DNA from: Flavobacteriales bacterium | GTDB lineage: Bacteria > Bacteroidota > Bacteroidia > Flavobacteriales_D > Crocinitomicaceae | NCBI GenBank assembly: GCA_947447525.1 | Contig: CANFJL010000010.1 | Span: 52,861 to 116,860, forward strand | Length of the DNA: 64,000 nucleotides | Direction: 5' to 3' | The notes under the pieces: model-generated | Database searches by the model: none | Told to the model about the DNA's origin: nothing | What the model saw: only the letters and a program-made list of their open reading frames with translations | Made by a program: the position numbers and the translations under genes | In this document: in pieces, positions 47,843 through 56,124 of the stretch | How positions within the stretch are numbered: position 1 is the stretch's first letter | Layout: the number at the start of each line of letters is the position of its first letter

Positions 47843-48481
47843 ATGAAATTTCAAAAAATAAATAGGGAACAAATTGTAATAATCATTCTGATTATTTTAT
47901 ATTGTGTTGGACTATTTGGTATTTTATCTCCAACGTGGAAGGACGTTATTTTACCTTTGTCATCGATAAATTTGACGCTGTCTTTTGTCGCTATAATTTT
48001 TACCATTGAAGCACCAAGGGGAAGGATAATTAAATTTTTATTTCTTGCTTTCTTAATCGGTTGGTTATCTGAATGGGTTGGTGTCAATACAGGGTATCTT
48101 TTTGGTGTTTATCATTATGATGTAAACTTGGGTATTAAAATTTCCGGTGTCCCTCTAGTGATTGGATTGAATTGGGCTACTTTAACAGTTGGCGCTTCCT
48201 ATTGGGCTACTAGACTTTCAAAGCAAAGATTCCTTAGAATATTCATTGGTGCCTTAATCATGGTTCTTTTTGATGTAATAATGGAACCTGTTGCCATTAG
48301 AAATGAATATTGGACTTGGGACAACCATTATATCCCAATTTACAACTATGTTTCTTGGCTGTTTGTTTCTTTATTATTACAGGCTATTTATTTTTATTGG
48401 ATAAAAGAATCAATGAACAAAGTAGTAGGAGTCTTGTTTATTTTGATGAGTTTATTTTTTATAATTTTAAATTTATTTTAA
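47843..48481 (+). CDS. cruF: CruF-like carotenoid biosynthesis membrane protein
   Basis: The 212-residue polytopic protein matches the carotenoid 1,2-hydratase (CruF/DUF422) family. About seven hydrophobic segments are present, with the family-like block MEPVAIRNEYWTWD and the conserved GVNTGYLFGVYHY. CruF adds water to the psi end of carotenoids such as gamma-carotene in myxoxanthophyll or saproxanthin pathways. The start is one base after the SDR stop, and the stop codon shares its last base with the crtZ ATG. The exact substrate is inferred. Confidence 0.84.
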   Translation: MKFQKINREQIVIIILIILYCVGLFGILSPTWKDVILPLSSINLTLSFVAIIFTIEAPRGRIIKFLFLAFLIGWLSEWVGVNTGYLFGVYHYDVNLGIKISGVPLVIGLNWATLTVGASYWATRLSKQRFLRIFIGALIMVLFDVIMEPVAIRNEYWTWDNHYIPIYNYVSWLFVSLLLQAIYFYWIKESMNKVVGVLFILMSLFFIILNLF

Positions 48482-48960
48482 TGTTCTGGATAGGCCCCCT
48501 AATTTTAATTGCAACTTTTTTCCTTATGGAATTTGTCGCTTGGTGCACCCATAAATTTCTCATGCACGGCATAATGTGGTATTTCCATAAAGATCACCAT
48601 CAAATTGAGCCGGGATTTTTCGAAAAAAATGATGTGTTCTTTCTAATCTTCGCAATTCCATCTTGGTTGTTCATCATGTTGGGCATGATGTCAAAAAATT
48701 ATGTGTTGGTTTGGATTGGTTTTGGGATTGCTTGTTATGGCGCTTCTTATTTTTTGGTTCACGATGTCTATATTCACAGAAGATTTTCCTGGTTAAGAAA
48801 TATTGATCACCCTTATTTTTATGCGATTAGAAAAGCACATAAAATCCACCACAAAAACATCGGTAAAGAAAAAAGTGAATGTTTCGGAATGCTTTTAGTA
48901 CCTAGGAAATTTTATAGAGAGGCGCGGACAGCGTATTTACGAAACACCCCAAACAAATGA
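48481..48960 (+). CDS. crtZ: Beta-carotene 3-hydroxylase
   Basis: CrtZ adds 3-hydroxyl groups to beta-ionone rings (beta-carotene to zeaxanthin) with a di-iron centre. The 159-residue membrane protein starts at the ATG overlapping the cruF stop by one base; a longer open frame upstream lies inside cruF. Four histidine motifs are visible: HKFLMH, HKDHH, HDVYIH and HKIHH. It overlaps the cyclase gene by four bases, so all three carotenoid genes are translationally coupled. Confidence 0.94.
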   Translation: MFWIGPLILIATFFLMEFVAWCTHKFLMHGIMWYFHKDHHQIEPGFFEKNDVFFLIFAIPSWLFIMLGMMSKNYVLVWIGFGIACYGASYFLVHDVYIHRRFSWLRNIDHPYFYAIRKAHKIHHKNIGKEKSECFGMLLVPRKFYREARTAYLRNTPNK

Positions 48961-49640
48961 GTCTATATGCCATCTTAATTATCGGTGTTTTTATAGGTCC
49001 ACTCGCTTTAAGCTTTGATAAAAAGGTGGCATTCTATAAAGAAATTCGCTTTTTAATTTTAGGCTTGATTGTAACGGGTTTTATTTTTTTAATTTGGGAT
49101 GAATATTTTACAATAAAACAAGTTTGGGGTTTTAATCCTAAGTATTTATTAGGGATTTATTTAGGTCACCTTCCCCTTGAGGAGGTCTTGTTTTTTATAA
49201 TAGTTCCTTATAATTGTGTCTTTGTGCACCAAGTATTAAAGGCTTATTTTCCAAGTATTAAACTAAAAAATATTTCAAGTGTATTTTTAATAAGTATTGC
49301 GGTAAGCGCTTTATCCCTAGCTTTATTTAATTATCACAATTGGTACACCTTTTCTACTTGTTCCTTAGCGTTTTTGTTATGCACAACTGCTATTCTGTTG
49401 AAACCAAAATGGTTAAATAATTTTTCTTTCACTTATCTAGTTTGTCTAATCCCATTTTTATTTGTTAATGGAATCCTAACAGGAGCGGCTACCAGTGCGC
49501 CAATTGTATGGTACTCGGAATCTCACATTATAGGTTGGCGCATACTTACCATTCCATTAGAGGATATCTATTATAATTTTTCCTTATTGATTTTGGTTAT
49601 TGCTTTTTTTGAATGGCAAAAAGGAAAATCACTTTCCTAA
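48957..49640 (+). CDS. crtY: Lycopene cyclase, fused CrtYc-CrtYd type
   Basis: The 227-residue polytopic protein is the membrane lycopene beta-cyclase of the CrtYcd class, which closes psi ends of lycopene into beta rings. It has two PxE motifs typical of the fused halves: LPLEEVLFF at about 72-80 and IPLEDIYYN near 200. GFNPKYLLGIYLGH precedes the first. It overlaps crtZ by four bases, and its 3' end overlaps the convergent adenylyltransferase gene by 12. No phytoene synthase or desaturase gene lies in the window. Confidence 0.92.
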   Translation: MSLYAILIIGVFIGPLALSFDKKVAFYKEIRFLILGLIVTGFIFLIWDEYFTIKQVWGFNPKYLLGIYLGHLPLEEVLFFIIVPYNCVFVHQVLKAYFPSIKLKNISSVFLISIAVSALSLALFNYHNWYTFSTCSLAFLLCTTAILLKPKWLNNFSFTYLVCLIPFLFVNGILTGAATSAPIVWYSESHIIGWRILTIPLEDIYYNFSLLILVIAFFEWQKGKSLS

Positions 49641-50138
49641 AATTGCTGTTGTAGAATGCCCAGGAACCAAATCAATAGTGATTACAGCTCCCCCAGATTT
49701 TTTTATAAGTGTTGATCCAACAATAAATTTTGGATTTTCCGGATTTTCTTCCTTTGCATCATAATCCCCTCCTTTTACAAGAACATCGGGAAGTATTGAT
49801 TCAATACAATGAATGGGGGTGGACTCATTAAATAAAATTACCCCATCAACACAGCCTAAACCTGCAACCACTAATTGTCTGTCCACTTGATTATGAATGG
49901 GTCTATTAGGAGCTTTATTTAAAAGTTTAACAGATTTATCGGTGTTTAGAGCAACGATTAATTTGGTGCCAAGGCTTGCCGCTTTTGTTAAATAAGTAAC
50001 ATGTCCTAAGTGCAATATATCAAAACAGCCATTAGTAAAAACAATTTTATCTCCCTTACTTTTCCAAGATCGGGTTTTAATAATTGCCTCATCAAGAGAT
50101 AAAATTTTATCATTTAAAATCTTCCAATGGTCGCTCAT
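49629..50138 (-). CDS. rfaE2: HldE C-terminal-type D-glycero-beta-D-manno-heptose 1-phosphate adenylyltransferase
   Basis: This 169-residue nucleotidyltransferase corresponds to the second domain of HldE/RfaE, which makes ADP-heptose for LPS. The HxGH motif lies in FTNGCFDILHLGHVTYL and the later VGSTLIKKSGG. No kinase domain is attached. Stand-alone cytidylyltransferase relatives look similar, so a different sugar or alcohol phosphate cannot be excluded. It lies 28 bases after panD on the same strand. Confidence 0.88.
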   Translation of the reverse strand: MSDHWKILNDKILSLDEAIIKTRSWKSKGDKIVFTNGCFDILHLGHVTYLTKAASLGTKLIVALNTDKSVKLLNKAPNRPIHNQVDRQLVVAGLGCVDGVILFNESTPIHCIESILPDVLVKGGDYDAKEENPENPKFIVGSTLIKKSGGAVITIDLVPGHSTTAILGK

Positions 50139-50166
50139 GTTTTTTTATTAAAGTTAGCCATTAAGT

Positions 50167-50517
50167 TTAGTCCAACAGGTTTGTTGTCTCATTTGGAAAT
50201 ACAAGTGATGGTTTAAAAGTTTTTGCTTCTTCAAAGTCCATACTTGCATAGGAGATGATTATAATAACATCATTGATAGCTACTCTTCTAGCAGCTGGAC
50301 CATTTAGACAAATGTTTCCACTGTTTGCTGCTCCTTTTATTACATACGTTTCAAAGCGTTCACCATTATTTATATTAACTATTTGAACTTTCTCGCCCTC
50401 AATAATGTTGGACGCATTCATGAGGGTTTCATCAATTGTAATACTACCAATATAGTTTAAGTCTGCTTGAGTAACGCGAACTCTATGAATCTTAGATTTT
50501 AATATCTGGATGTGCAT
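50167..50517 (-). CDS. panD: Aspartate 1-decarboxylase proenzyme
   Basis: PanD makes beta-alanine for pantothenate using a self-generated pyruvoyl group. The 116-residue proenzyme should cleave between Gly24 and Ser25 (NYIGSITID). [15 protein letters not shown] (here [11 protein letters not shown]) and [16 protein letters not shown] follow. It is downstream of panC (39-base gap) on the same strand, which matches the pathway. Confidence 0.96.
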   Translation of the reverse strand: MHIQILKSKIHRVRVTQADLNYIGSITIDETLMNASNIIEGEKVQIVNINNGERFETYVIKGAANSGNICLNGPAARRVAINDVIIIISYASMDFEEAKTFKPSLVFPNETTNLLD

Positions 50518-50537
50518 ATACTTGTTTTAATATGCCG

Positions 50538-50545
50538 CAAAATTA
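50538..50545 (-). promoter_or_regulatory. Bacteroidota -7 promoter element for panD
   Basis: The minus strand reads TAATTTTG, 20 bases before the panD ATG and within the panC-panD gap. panD may have its own promoter besides read-through. Confidence 0.45.
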
Positions 50546-50556
50546 AGGGAAATGTA

Positions 50557-51402
50557 TTAATTAAGCACTAAATTATCAATCAATCGCACCTTTCCGCAGA
50601 AAGCAGCAATGCAACAAACGCAATCTTCCTCCCAATCTTTAATAGGAGATAGGTCGGCCGCATTAACAATTTCTAGATATTCCAAACATAGACTCCCTTC
50701 ATTAAAAAAGTCTGTTGCTAATTTTTGTAGCGTAATAATCGAATATTTATCTTTCTTTTCTTGAACGAAACAAAGGGTTTTCCATATAATTTCAGCATCC
50801 TTAATTTCTTGTTCGCTGAGTAATAGATTTCTACTACTCATGGCAAGCCCATTGAGCTCGCGTTTTGTTGAACATGCAACAATTTCAATAGGTAATTCTA
50901 GCGCCTTTACAAGCTTTTTAACTACTAAAACTTGCTGATAGTCTTTTTGCCCGAAAAAGGCCTTTTGAGGCTGCACTATTTTAAATAAAATTTCTACTAC
51001 TTGCGCTACTCCGTCGAAATGCCCTGGCCGAAATTTTCCTTCAAGGCGTTCACAAATAGAATTGAAATCTATTTGAGTTGGAAGAACATTATTTTGATAT
51101 ATCTCACTTACTTCTGGCACAAAAATGATGACATTAGTAAAATTCTTTAGCAGTAAAAGATCAGCCTCTAAAGTTTTGGGATACTGCGCTAAATCCTCCG
51201 CTTTATTAAATTGAGTGGGATTAACGAAAATGCTTACTACAACTACATCACAAGTCATTACTGCCTCCTGAATAAGTGAAATGTGTCCAGCATGCAGCGC
51301 GCCCATTGTAGGAACAAAACCAATTGATTTATTAGCAATACGCCAACTTAAGAGCGCTGTATTAAGATCGTTTCTGCTGGCTACAATTGTTGGAGGTATC
51401 AT
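50557..51402 (-). CDS. panC: Pantothenate synthetase
   Basis: PanC joins pantoate and beta-alanine using ATP. The 281-residue length is standard. FVPTMGALHAGHISLI contains the HxGH nucleotide-binding motif, and VVVSIFVNPTQFN, GQKDYQQ and MSSRN follow. It leads panC-panD and is divergent from the GT5-like gene (99-bp gap). Confidence 0.96.
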   Translation of the reverse strand: MIPPTIVASRNDLNTALLSWRIANKSIGFVPTMGALHAGHISLIQEAVMTCDVVVVSIFVNPTQFNKAEDLAQYPKTLEADLLLLKNFTNVIIFVPEVSEIYQNNVLPTQIDFNSICERLEGKFRPGHFDGVAQVVEILFKIVQPQKAFFGQKDYQQVLVVKKLVKALELPIEIVACSTKRELNGLAMSSRNLLLSEQEIKDAEIIWKTLCFVQEKKDKYSIITLQKLATDFFNEGSLCLEYLEIVNAADLSPIKDWEEDCVCCIAAFCGKVRLIDNLVLN

Positions 51403-51464
51403 TCAGTCTTCTTCTTTTGAGGGAACAAAGCTATTTGTTTTTATGAAAGTACGTTATTTTTCCG

Positions 51465-51472
51465 TAAATTTG
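51465..51472 (+). promoter_or_regulatory. Bacteroidota -7 promoter element for the GT5-like gene
   Basis: TAAATTTG lies 29 bases before the ATG of the GT5-like gene. A TTTG at 51434-51437 is 27 bp upstream, longer than the usual spacing. Confidence 0.5.
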
Positions 51473-51501
51473 CCTTTACTACTATGTAAGTTAACTGTTC
51501 A

Positions 51502-52323
51502 ATGGAAAAAAAGAAAGTACTATTTATTTCCCAAGAAATTTTCCCATTTTTACCGAAGTCTGAGATTTCTTCTGTTGCAAGAAGACTTCCTCAAATTACG
51601 CAAGAAGAAGGAAAGGAAATTCGTGTGTTCACTCCTCGTTATGGTGTGATTAATGAAAGGAGACATCAATTACATGAAGTAATTCGCTTGTCTGGTTTAA
51701 ATTTATCTATTGATGATCAAGACCATCCCTTAATTATTAAGGTCGCTTCTGTTAGTGCTGCAAAAATGCAGGTCTACTTTATTGACAATGATGATTTTTT
51801 TAAGAGAAACACAACTTTGTCCGACGACAACAATGTTTTTTTTAAGGACAATGACGAAAGAGCCATGTTCTTTTGCAGAGGGGTTCTAGAAACAGTTAAA
51901 AAACTAGGATGGCAACCAGATGTGATTCATTGTAATGGTTGGTTTACCGGAATTATGGCATTGTACATTAAGCATATTTATAATAAAGATCCACACTTTA
52001 AAAACACAAAGGTGGTTTATAATTTATTTAACGATTCATTTGATGTCCCATGGGATGCGCGTTTTGCTGAAAAATTACAAATGGATGGCTTCTCAAAAGC
52101 AATTGCTCAAAAGTTTGTAGATACAAGTTTCGAAAATATCACCAAAGTTTTCATCGAAAATTCTGATGGCGTTTCAATTTCTGCAGAAATCCTTGACGCA
52201 CCATTGCAAGATATTTACGATGCATATTCAGGACATAAATTGGATTACACAGTCGAGGAAAATCAATCAAAGGCTTTTTCAGCATTTTTTGATAAGGTGA
52301 TTGATGAGCCAGTTCTTGCATAA
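51502..52323 (+). CDS. Glycogen/starch-synthase N-terminal-domain protein (half GT5)
   Basis: The 273-residue protein resembles only the N-terminal Rossmann domain of GT5 glycogen synthases (FISQEIFPF, FTPRYGV, IHCNGWFTGIMAL). The C-terminal nucleotide-sugar domain is missing although the reading frame ends cleanly. The KTGGLADV motif that binds ADP-glucose is replaced by KSEISSV (Lys19-Ser20-Glu21-Ile22). It is unlikely to polymerise glucose. It begins a run with DUF4270 and glmS, an arrangement I recognise from Bacteroidota, so it appears to be a conserved protein of unknown role, not debris. Confidence 0.82.
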   Translation: MEKKKVLFISQEIFPFLPKSEISSVARRLPQITQEEGKEIRVFTPRYGVINERRHQLHEVIRLSGLNLSIDDQDHPLIIKVASVSAAKMQVYFIDNDDFFKRNTTLSDDNNVFFKDNDERAMFFCRGVLETVKKLGWQPDVIHCNGWFTGIMALYIKHIYNKDPHFKNTKVVYNLFNDSFDVPWDARFAEKLQMDGFSKAIAQKFVDTSFENITKVFIENSDGVSISAEILDAPLQDIYDAYSGHKLDYTVEENQSKAFSAFFDKVIDEPVLA

Positions 52324-52335
52324 ATATTCATACTT

Positions 52336-53625
52336 ATGAACAAGAACATTCTTTTTAAATGTTGTGCGCTCTTGCTATTATTAGTAGTGGTTTCTTGTAA
52401 GAAAAAGGACAGTATTTTAGGAAAAGATGTAATTGATCCCTATGCTTATTTAAATGGCACCACTACAGATACTTTTGATATCATTACTACCATAATAGAA
52501 GAAGATTCTATTATTACAGACAATGCTGCAAATGTTGTTTTGGGAAGTTATAACGATCCTAAATTTGGAAAATTTGACGCTTCTTTTTATACGCAATTAA
52601 GATTAGCTGGGGTAAACCCAAATTTTGGAGATGTGTCAACTATTGTTGTTGATTCCTTTGTATTAGCTTTGGAATATGTCGGTTATTATGGAGATTTGTC
52701 TCCTCAAACTTTCGAGGTTTACGAATTAAATGAAGATTTGTATTTGGATTACACCTATTATGCCTTCACGAATAAAAATACCAAGCCGGGAAATTTAGTT
52801 CCTGTGGGAACGGAGCTCATGACGCCTGATCCATTCAATAAAGCGGTAGTTGGGGGAGACAGTTTATTACCTCAATTAAGGATCCAATTAAATACCAGTT
52901 TAGCCACTGCATTAATTAATGAAGCAACAAGTGGAAGCACAACATTTGCAAGTAATGAAAGCTTTTTAAGCTATTTTAAAGGACTAAAAGTTAAAACTAA
53001 TAATGGAACTCAAGCATCTGGAACGGGTGGTATTTTATATTTCAATATAAACAGCCCAGCTTCTAAAGCAACCATTTATTTTACGCAAGACGGCGTTCAA
53101 AAAACATACGACCTTTTAATCAATACTTCTTGTGCTGATTTCACACATGTAGAAAAAGATATAACAGGAAAACCACTCGAACAATTATTACAAAATGAAT
53201 CCTTAGGAAATATTGAATTTTATGCCCAAGCGTTTAATTTTAGGGCCTTGGTAAAAATACCGGGATTGAACAACTTAAAGAAAAATCAATTAATACACCG
53301 TGCTAATTTACATTTACCGATTCAGTTTCAGTCGAATTATCGTTACAAACCCGGCTTGAATATTTCTGTAGCAACACGTATTAAAGAAGCCGTCCAAACC
53401 TATACTAATTTAGGCGTTTTAGGGTCGTATGATGATTACACAAAAGAATTCAGCGTTGACTTAAAACAATATACGCAAGCAATAATTAATAAGGATATTG
53501 AAAATACAGGAATAATTCTATCTCCTAGATATTTTATAAATTCAGCTGAAAGAATTGTGTTTAATGGAAAAAACACCATTAATAAAGCCAAACCTCGTTT
53601 AGTAGTAACCTATACAACTTACTGA
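52336..53625 (+). CDS. DUF4270-family lipoprotein
   Basis: The 429-residue protein has a lipoprotein signal with Cys at about 21 (VVVSCKKKDS) and the DUF4270 N-terminal pattern LGKDVIDP, followed by TIIEEDSIITDN and LGSYNDPKFG. The remainder is beta-rich. Function is unknown. It lies 12 bases after the GT5-like gene and three bases before glmS, so the three are probably one transcription unit. Confidence 0.88.
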   Translation: MNKNILFKCCALLLLLVVVSCKKKDSILGKDVIDPYAYLNGTTTDTFDIITTIIEEDSIITDNAANVVLGSYNDPKFGKFDASFYTQLRLAGVNPNFGDVSTIVVDSFVLALEYVGYYGDLSPQTFEVYELNEDLYLDYTYYAFTNKNTKPGNLVPVGTELMTPDPFNKAVVGGDSLLPQLRIQLNTSLATALINEATSGSTTFASNESFLSYFKGLKVKTNNGTQASGTGGILYFNINSPASKATIYFTQDGVQKTYDLLINTSCADFTHVEKDITGKPLEQLLQNESLGNIEFYAQAFNFRALVKIPGLNNLKKNQLIHRANLHLPIQFQSNYRYKPGLNISVATRIKEAVQTYTNLGVLGSYDDYTKEFSVDLKQYTQAIINKDIENTGIILSPRYFINSAERIVFNGKNTINKAKPRLVVTYTTY

Positions 53626-53628
53626 TTT

Positions 53629-55473
53629 ATGTGTGGAATTGTCGCTTATCTAGGCAAAAAAGAAGCCTTTCCAATAATATTAAAAGGATTGAAGCGCTTG
53701 GAATATCGTGGATATGACAGTGCTGGAATTGCTCTTATTGATGGAAATGATTTAAATGTATATAAGTGTGCTGGCAAAGTAAGCAATTTAGAAGCTTTTA
53801 CAGAAGGAAAAAACATTAATGGCCACAACGGAATTGGCCATACGCGTTGGGCTACTCACGGACCTCCAAATGATGTTAATGCTCATCCACATGTATCTAT
53901 GGACGGATCATTAGCATTAATACACAATGGAATTATTGAAAATTATGATGCTTTAAAGAAGGAGTTGATCAAACAGGGATATGTTTTTAAAAGTGATACG
54001 GATACTGAGGTATTGGTTAACTTGGTGGAACATATTAGTAAAAAGGAAAATGTTTGGTATGGTGAGGCTTTACGCTTAGCATTATTTCATGTCGTTGGCG
54101 CCTATGCTATTGTAGCCACTTCAAAAAATCATCCCAATCAAATGGTGGCCGCTAGAAAAAGTAGCCCTTTGGTAATTGGAATAGGAGCAGATGGAGATTT
54201 TTATTTAGCATCTGATGCCACCCCAATTGTTGAGTATACCAAGCAGGTTGTTTATTTGGAAGATGAAGAAATAGCGGTTCTTAAATTAGGCGAAAAATTA
54301 AAGATTTATAACATAGCAGATCAAGAGAAGACGCCTTATTTTCAGCAGTTAGAAGTTGAATTAGAGGCTCTTGAAAAAGGTGGTTATGAGCACTTTATGT
54401 TAAAAGAAATTCACGAACAACCAAGATCTATTCATGATTGTTTCCGCGGTAGGTTAAATGCTGCCGAAGGTTGGGTTTCATTAGGTGGAATTAAAGACTA
54501 CGAACAAAAGATGATTCAAGCGAATCGCTTGATTTTAATTGCTTGTGGCACCTCTTGGCATGCAGGATTGGTTGGAGAATATTTAATTGAAGACCTCGCT
54601 AGAATTAATGTTGAAGTAGAATACGCCAGTGAATTCAGATACAGGAATCCAATATTAAGCGAAAACGATGTTGTAATAGCAATTTCTCAATCTGGAGAAA
54701 CAGCAGATACTATGGCAGCACTTGAATTAGCAAAATCAAAAGGAGCTACCATTTTAGGTATTTGTAATGTAGTAGGTTCTTCTATTTCTCGTATTACAGA
54801 CGCTGGATCGTACACTCATGCTGGTCCCGAAATAGGTGTAGCATCTACTAAGGCTTTTACAGCTCAAGTAACAGTTTTAATATTAATGGCCTTATCACTT
54901 GCTAAGCAAAAAGGAACGATTCCAGAAGCAAGTTTCAGAAATCTATTGGCAGAATTAGAAGCAATTCCAGAAAAAGTGAAGCAAGTTTTAGCTACCAATG
55001 ATAAAATTGAAAAAATAGCAAGGGAATATAAAGACGCTACTAATGCTTTGTACTTGGGAAGAGGAAGTTCTTTTCCAGTTGCCTTAGAAGGCGCTTTAAA
55101 ACTAAAAGAAATATCCTATATCCACGCTGAAGGTTATCCTGCAGCTGAAATGAAGCATGGACCCATTGCATTAATCGATGAGAACATGCCGATCTTCGTA
55201 ATCGCTACTCAAGGAAATTCCTACGAGAAAGTTGTGTCTAACATCCAAGAGGTAAAAGCACGAAAAGGAAAGGTAATTGCTATTGTAACCGAAGGAGATA
55301 TTCAAGTAAGGGAGATGGCAGATCATGTGATTGAAATACCTGAAACGAACGAATATCTAGTGCCCTTATTGGCAACTATTCCATTTCAGTTACTTTCTTA
55401 CCATATTGCAGTAATGAGAAATTGTAATGTTGACCAACCAAGAAATTTAGCGAAGTCTGTAACGGTGGAGTAA
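53629..55473 (+). CDS. glmS: Glutamine-fructose-6-phosphate aminotransferase (isomerizing)
   Basis: GlmS makes glucosamine 6-phosphate, the first step to UDP-GlcNAc for peptidoglycan and LPS. The 614-residue length is standard. Cys2 (MCGIVAYLG) is the glutaminase nucleophile; GHTRWATHG and a C-terminal double SIS domain (SQSGETADTMAAL, GRGSSFPVALEGALKLKE, ending LAKSVTVE) are present. No glmS ribozyme-type leader is possible, with only three bases after DUF4270. It abuts the convergent PAP2-like gene. Confidence 0.97.
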   Translation: MCGIVAYLGKKEAFPIILKGLKRLEYRGYDSAGIALIDGNDLNVYKCAGKVSNLEAFTEGKNINGHNGIGHTRWATHGPPNDVNAHPHVSMDGSLALIHNGIIENYDALKKELIKQGYVFKSDTDTEVLVNLVEHISKKENVWYGEALRLALFHVVGAYAIVATSKNHPNQMVAARKSSPLVIGIGADGDFYLASDATPIVEYTKQVVYLEDEEIAVLKLGEKLKIYNIADQEKTPYFQQLEVELEALEKGGYEHFMLKEIHEQPRSIHDCFRGRLNAAEGWVSLGGIKDYEQKMIQANRLILIACGTSWHAGLVGEYLIEDLARINVEVEYASEFRYRNPILSENDVVIAISQSGETADTMAALELAKSKGATILGICNVVGSSISRITDAGSYTHAGPEIGVASTKAFTAQVTVLILMALSLAKQKGTIPEASFRNLLAELEAIPEKVKQVLATNDKIEKIAREYKDATNALYLGRGSSFPVALEGALKLKEISYIHAEGYPAAEMKHGPIALIDENMPIFVIATQGNSYEKVVSNIQEVKARKGKVIAIVTEGDIQVREMADHVIEIPETNEYLVPLLATIPFQLLSYHIAVMRNCNVDQPRNLAKSVTVE

Positions 55474-56124
55474 TTAATGGAAAGGGTAGTACCAATTACA
55501 TAAAAAAGTTACTAAACAGGCTAGGCTCCAGCCAGAATATACTTCTATAGGTTTATGTTTATTTAGGAATAAACGGGCGCTTATGGTTAAACCGGACGCA
55601 AGAATTGCTAGAGCAATAATCCAAATGGGCGCTGTGGTTTGAGTTAAGTAATAAGCACATAAATATCCAACCAATATTCCGCCACCGGCGGCATGCATCG
55701 AGATTTTTATCCAACGATTGATCAATAGGAAGAGCGCTGTTACGAGTGCTCCGGAAAGTGGCAGAGCCATTAAATATTTGGGTAAGTATCCGTCGGGGTC
55801 TTTGTAATTGAAAAGCATAAATAATAAGGCACAATAAACGAACATAATAATCAGTGGGAGCGATCTTTCTCCTTGTTGCTCCATGTCTATTGTTGTTATT
55901 ACTTTACGTTTATGCAACATTACAAATGATAAGCCCGGGGCAAGACAACTGAAAATAATAAACAAAGTCAACAGTTGCGTTTTTACCATTTCAGGCAGTA
56001 AATACAGTGTAATTAAACTTATATCAATTCCCTTAGATGGATAATATAAAGTGATGATTAAACCAATACTTGGCATAAATAAGGGTAAAAATACCCATGA
56101 TATTAGGTGGGAAAGTGCTCTCAA
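55474..56124 (-). CDS. PAP2-like membrane protein with altered active-site motifs
   Basis: The 216-residue polytopic protein has about six hydrophobic segments. Near the C-terminus, KISMHAAGG and ARLFLNKHKPIEVYSGW sit where PAP2 phosphatases have PSGH and SRxxxxxHxxxD, with Glu in place of the last Asp and the Arg and His kept. I read it as a PAP2-superfamily relative with uncertain activity. The start is a TTG immediately after the rpoN stop (TAATTG), with no in-frame ATG before the first membrane segment. It is the last gene of asnS-rpoN. Confidence 0.65.
   Translation of the reverse strand: MRALSHLISWVFLPLFMPSIGLIITLYYPSKGIDISLITLYLLPEMVKTQLLTLFIIFSCLAPGLSFVMLHKRKVITTIDMEQQGERSLPLIIMFVYCALLFMLFNYKDPDGYLPKYLMALPLSGALVTALFLLINRWIKISMHAAGGGILVGYLCAYYLTQTTAPIWIIALAILASGLTISARLFLNKHKPIEVYSGWSLACLVTFLCNWYYPFH

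Noticed and set aside
48310..48480. Upstream extension of crtZ inside cruF
   Set aside because: The ATG at 48481 fits the CrtZ N-terminus and the extension lies wholly inside the cruF reading frame.
53626..53628. glmS riboswitch/ribozyme
   Set aside because: Only three bases separate DUF4270 from glmS, leaving no room for a leader.
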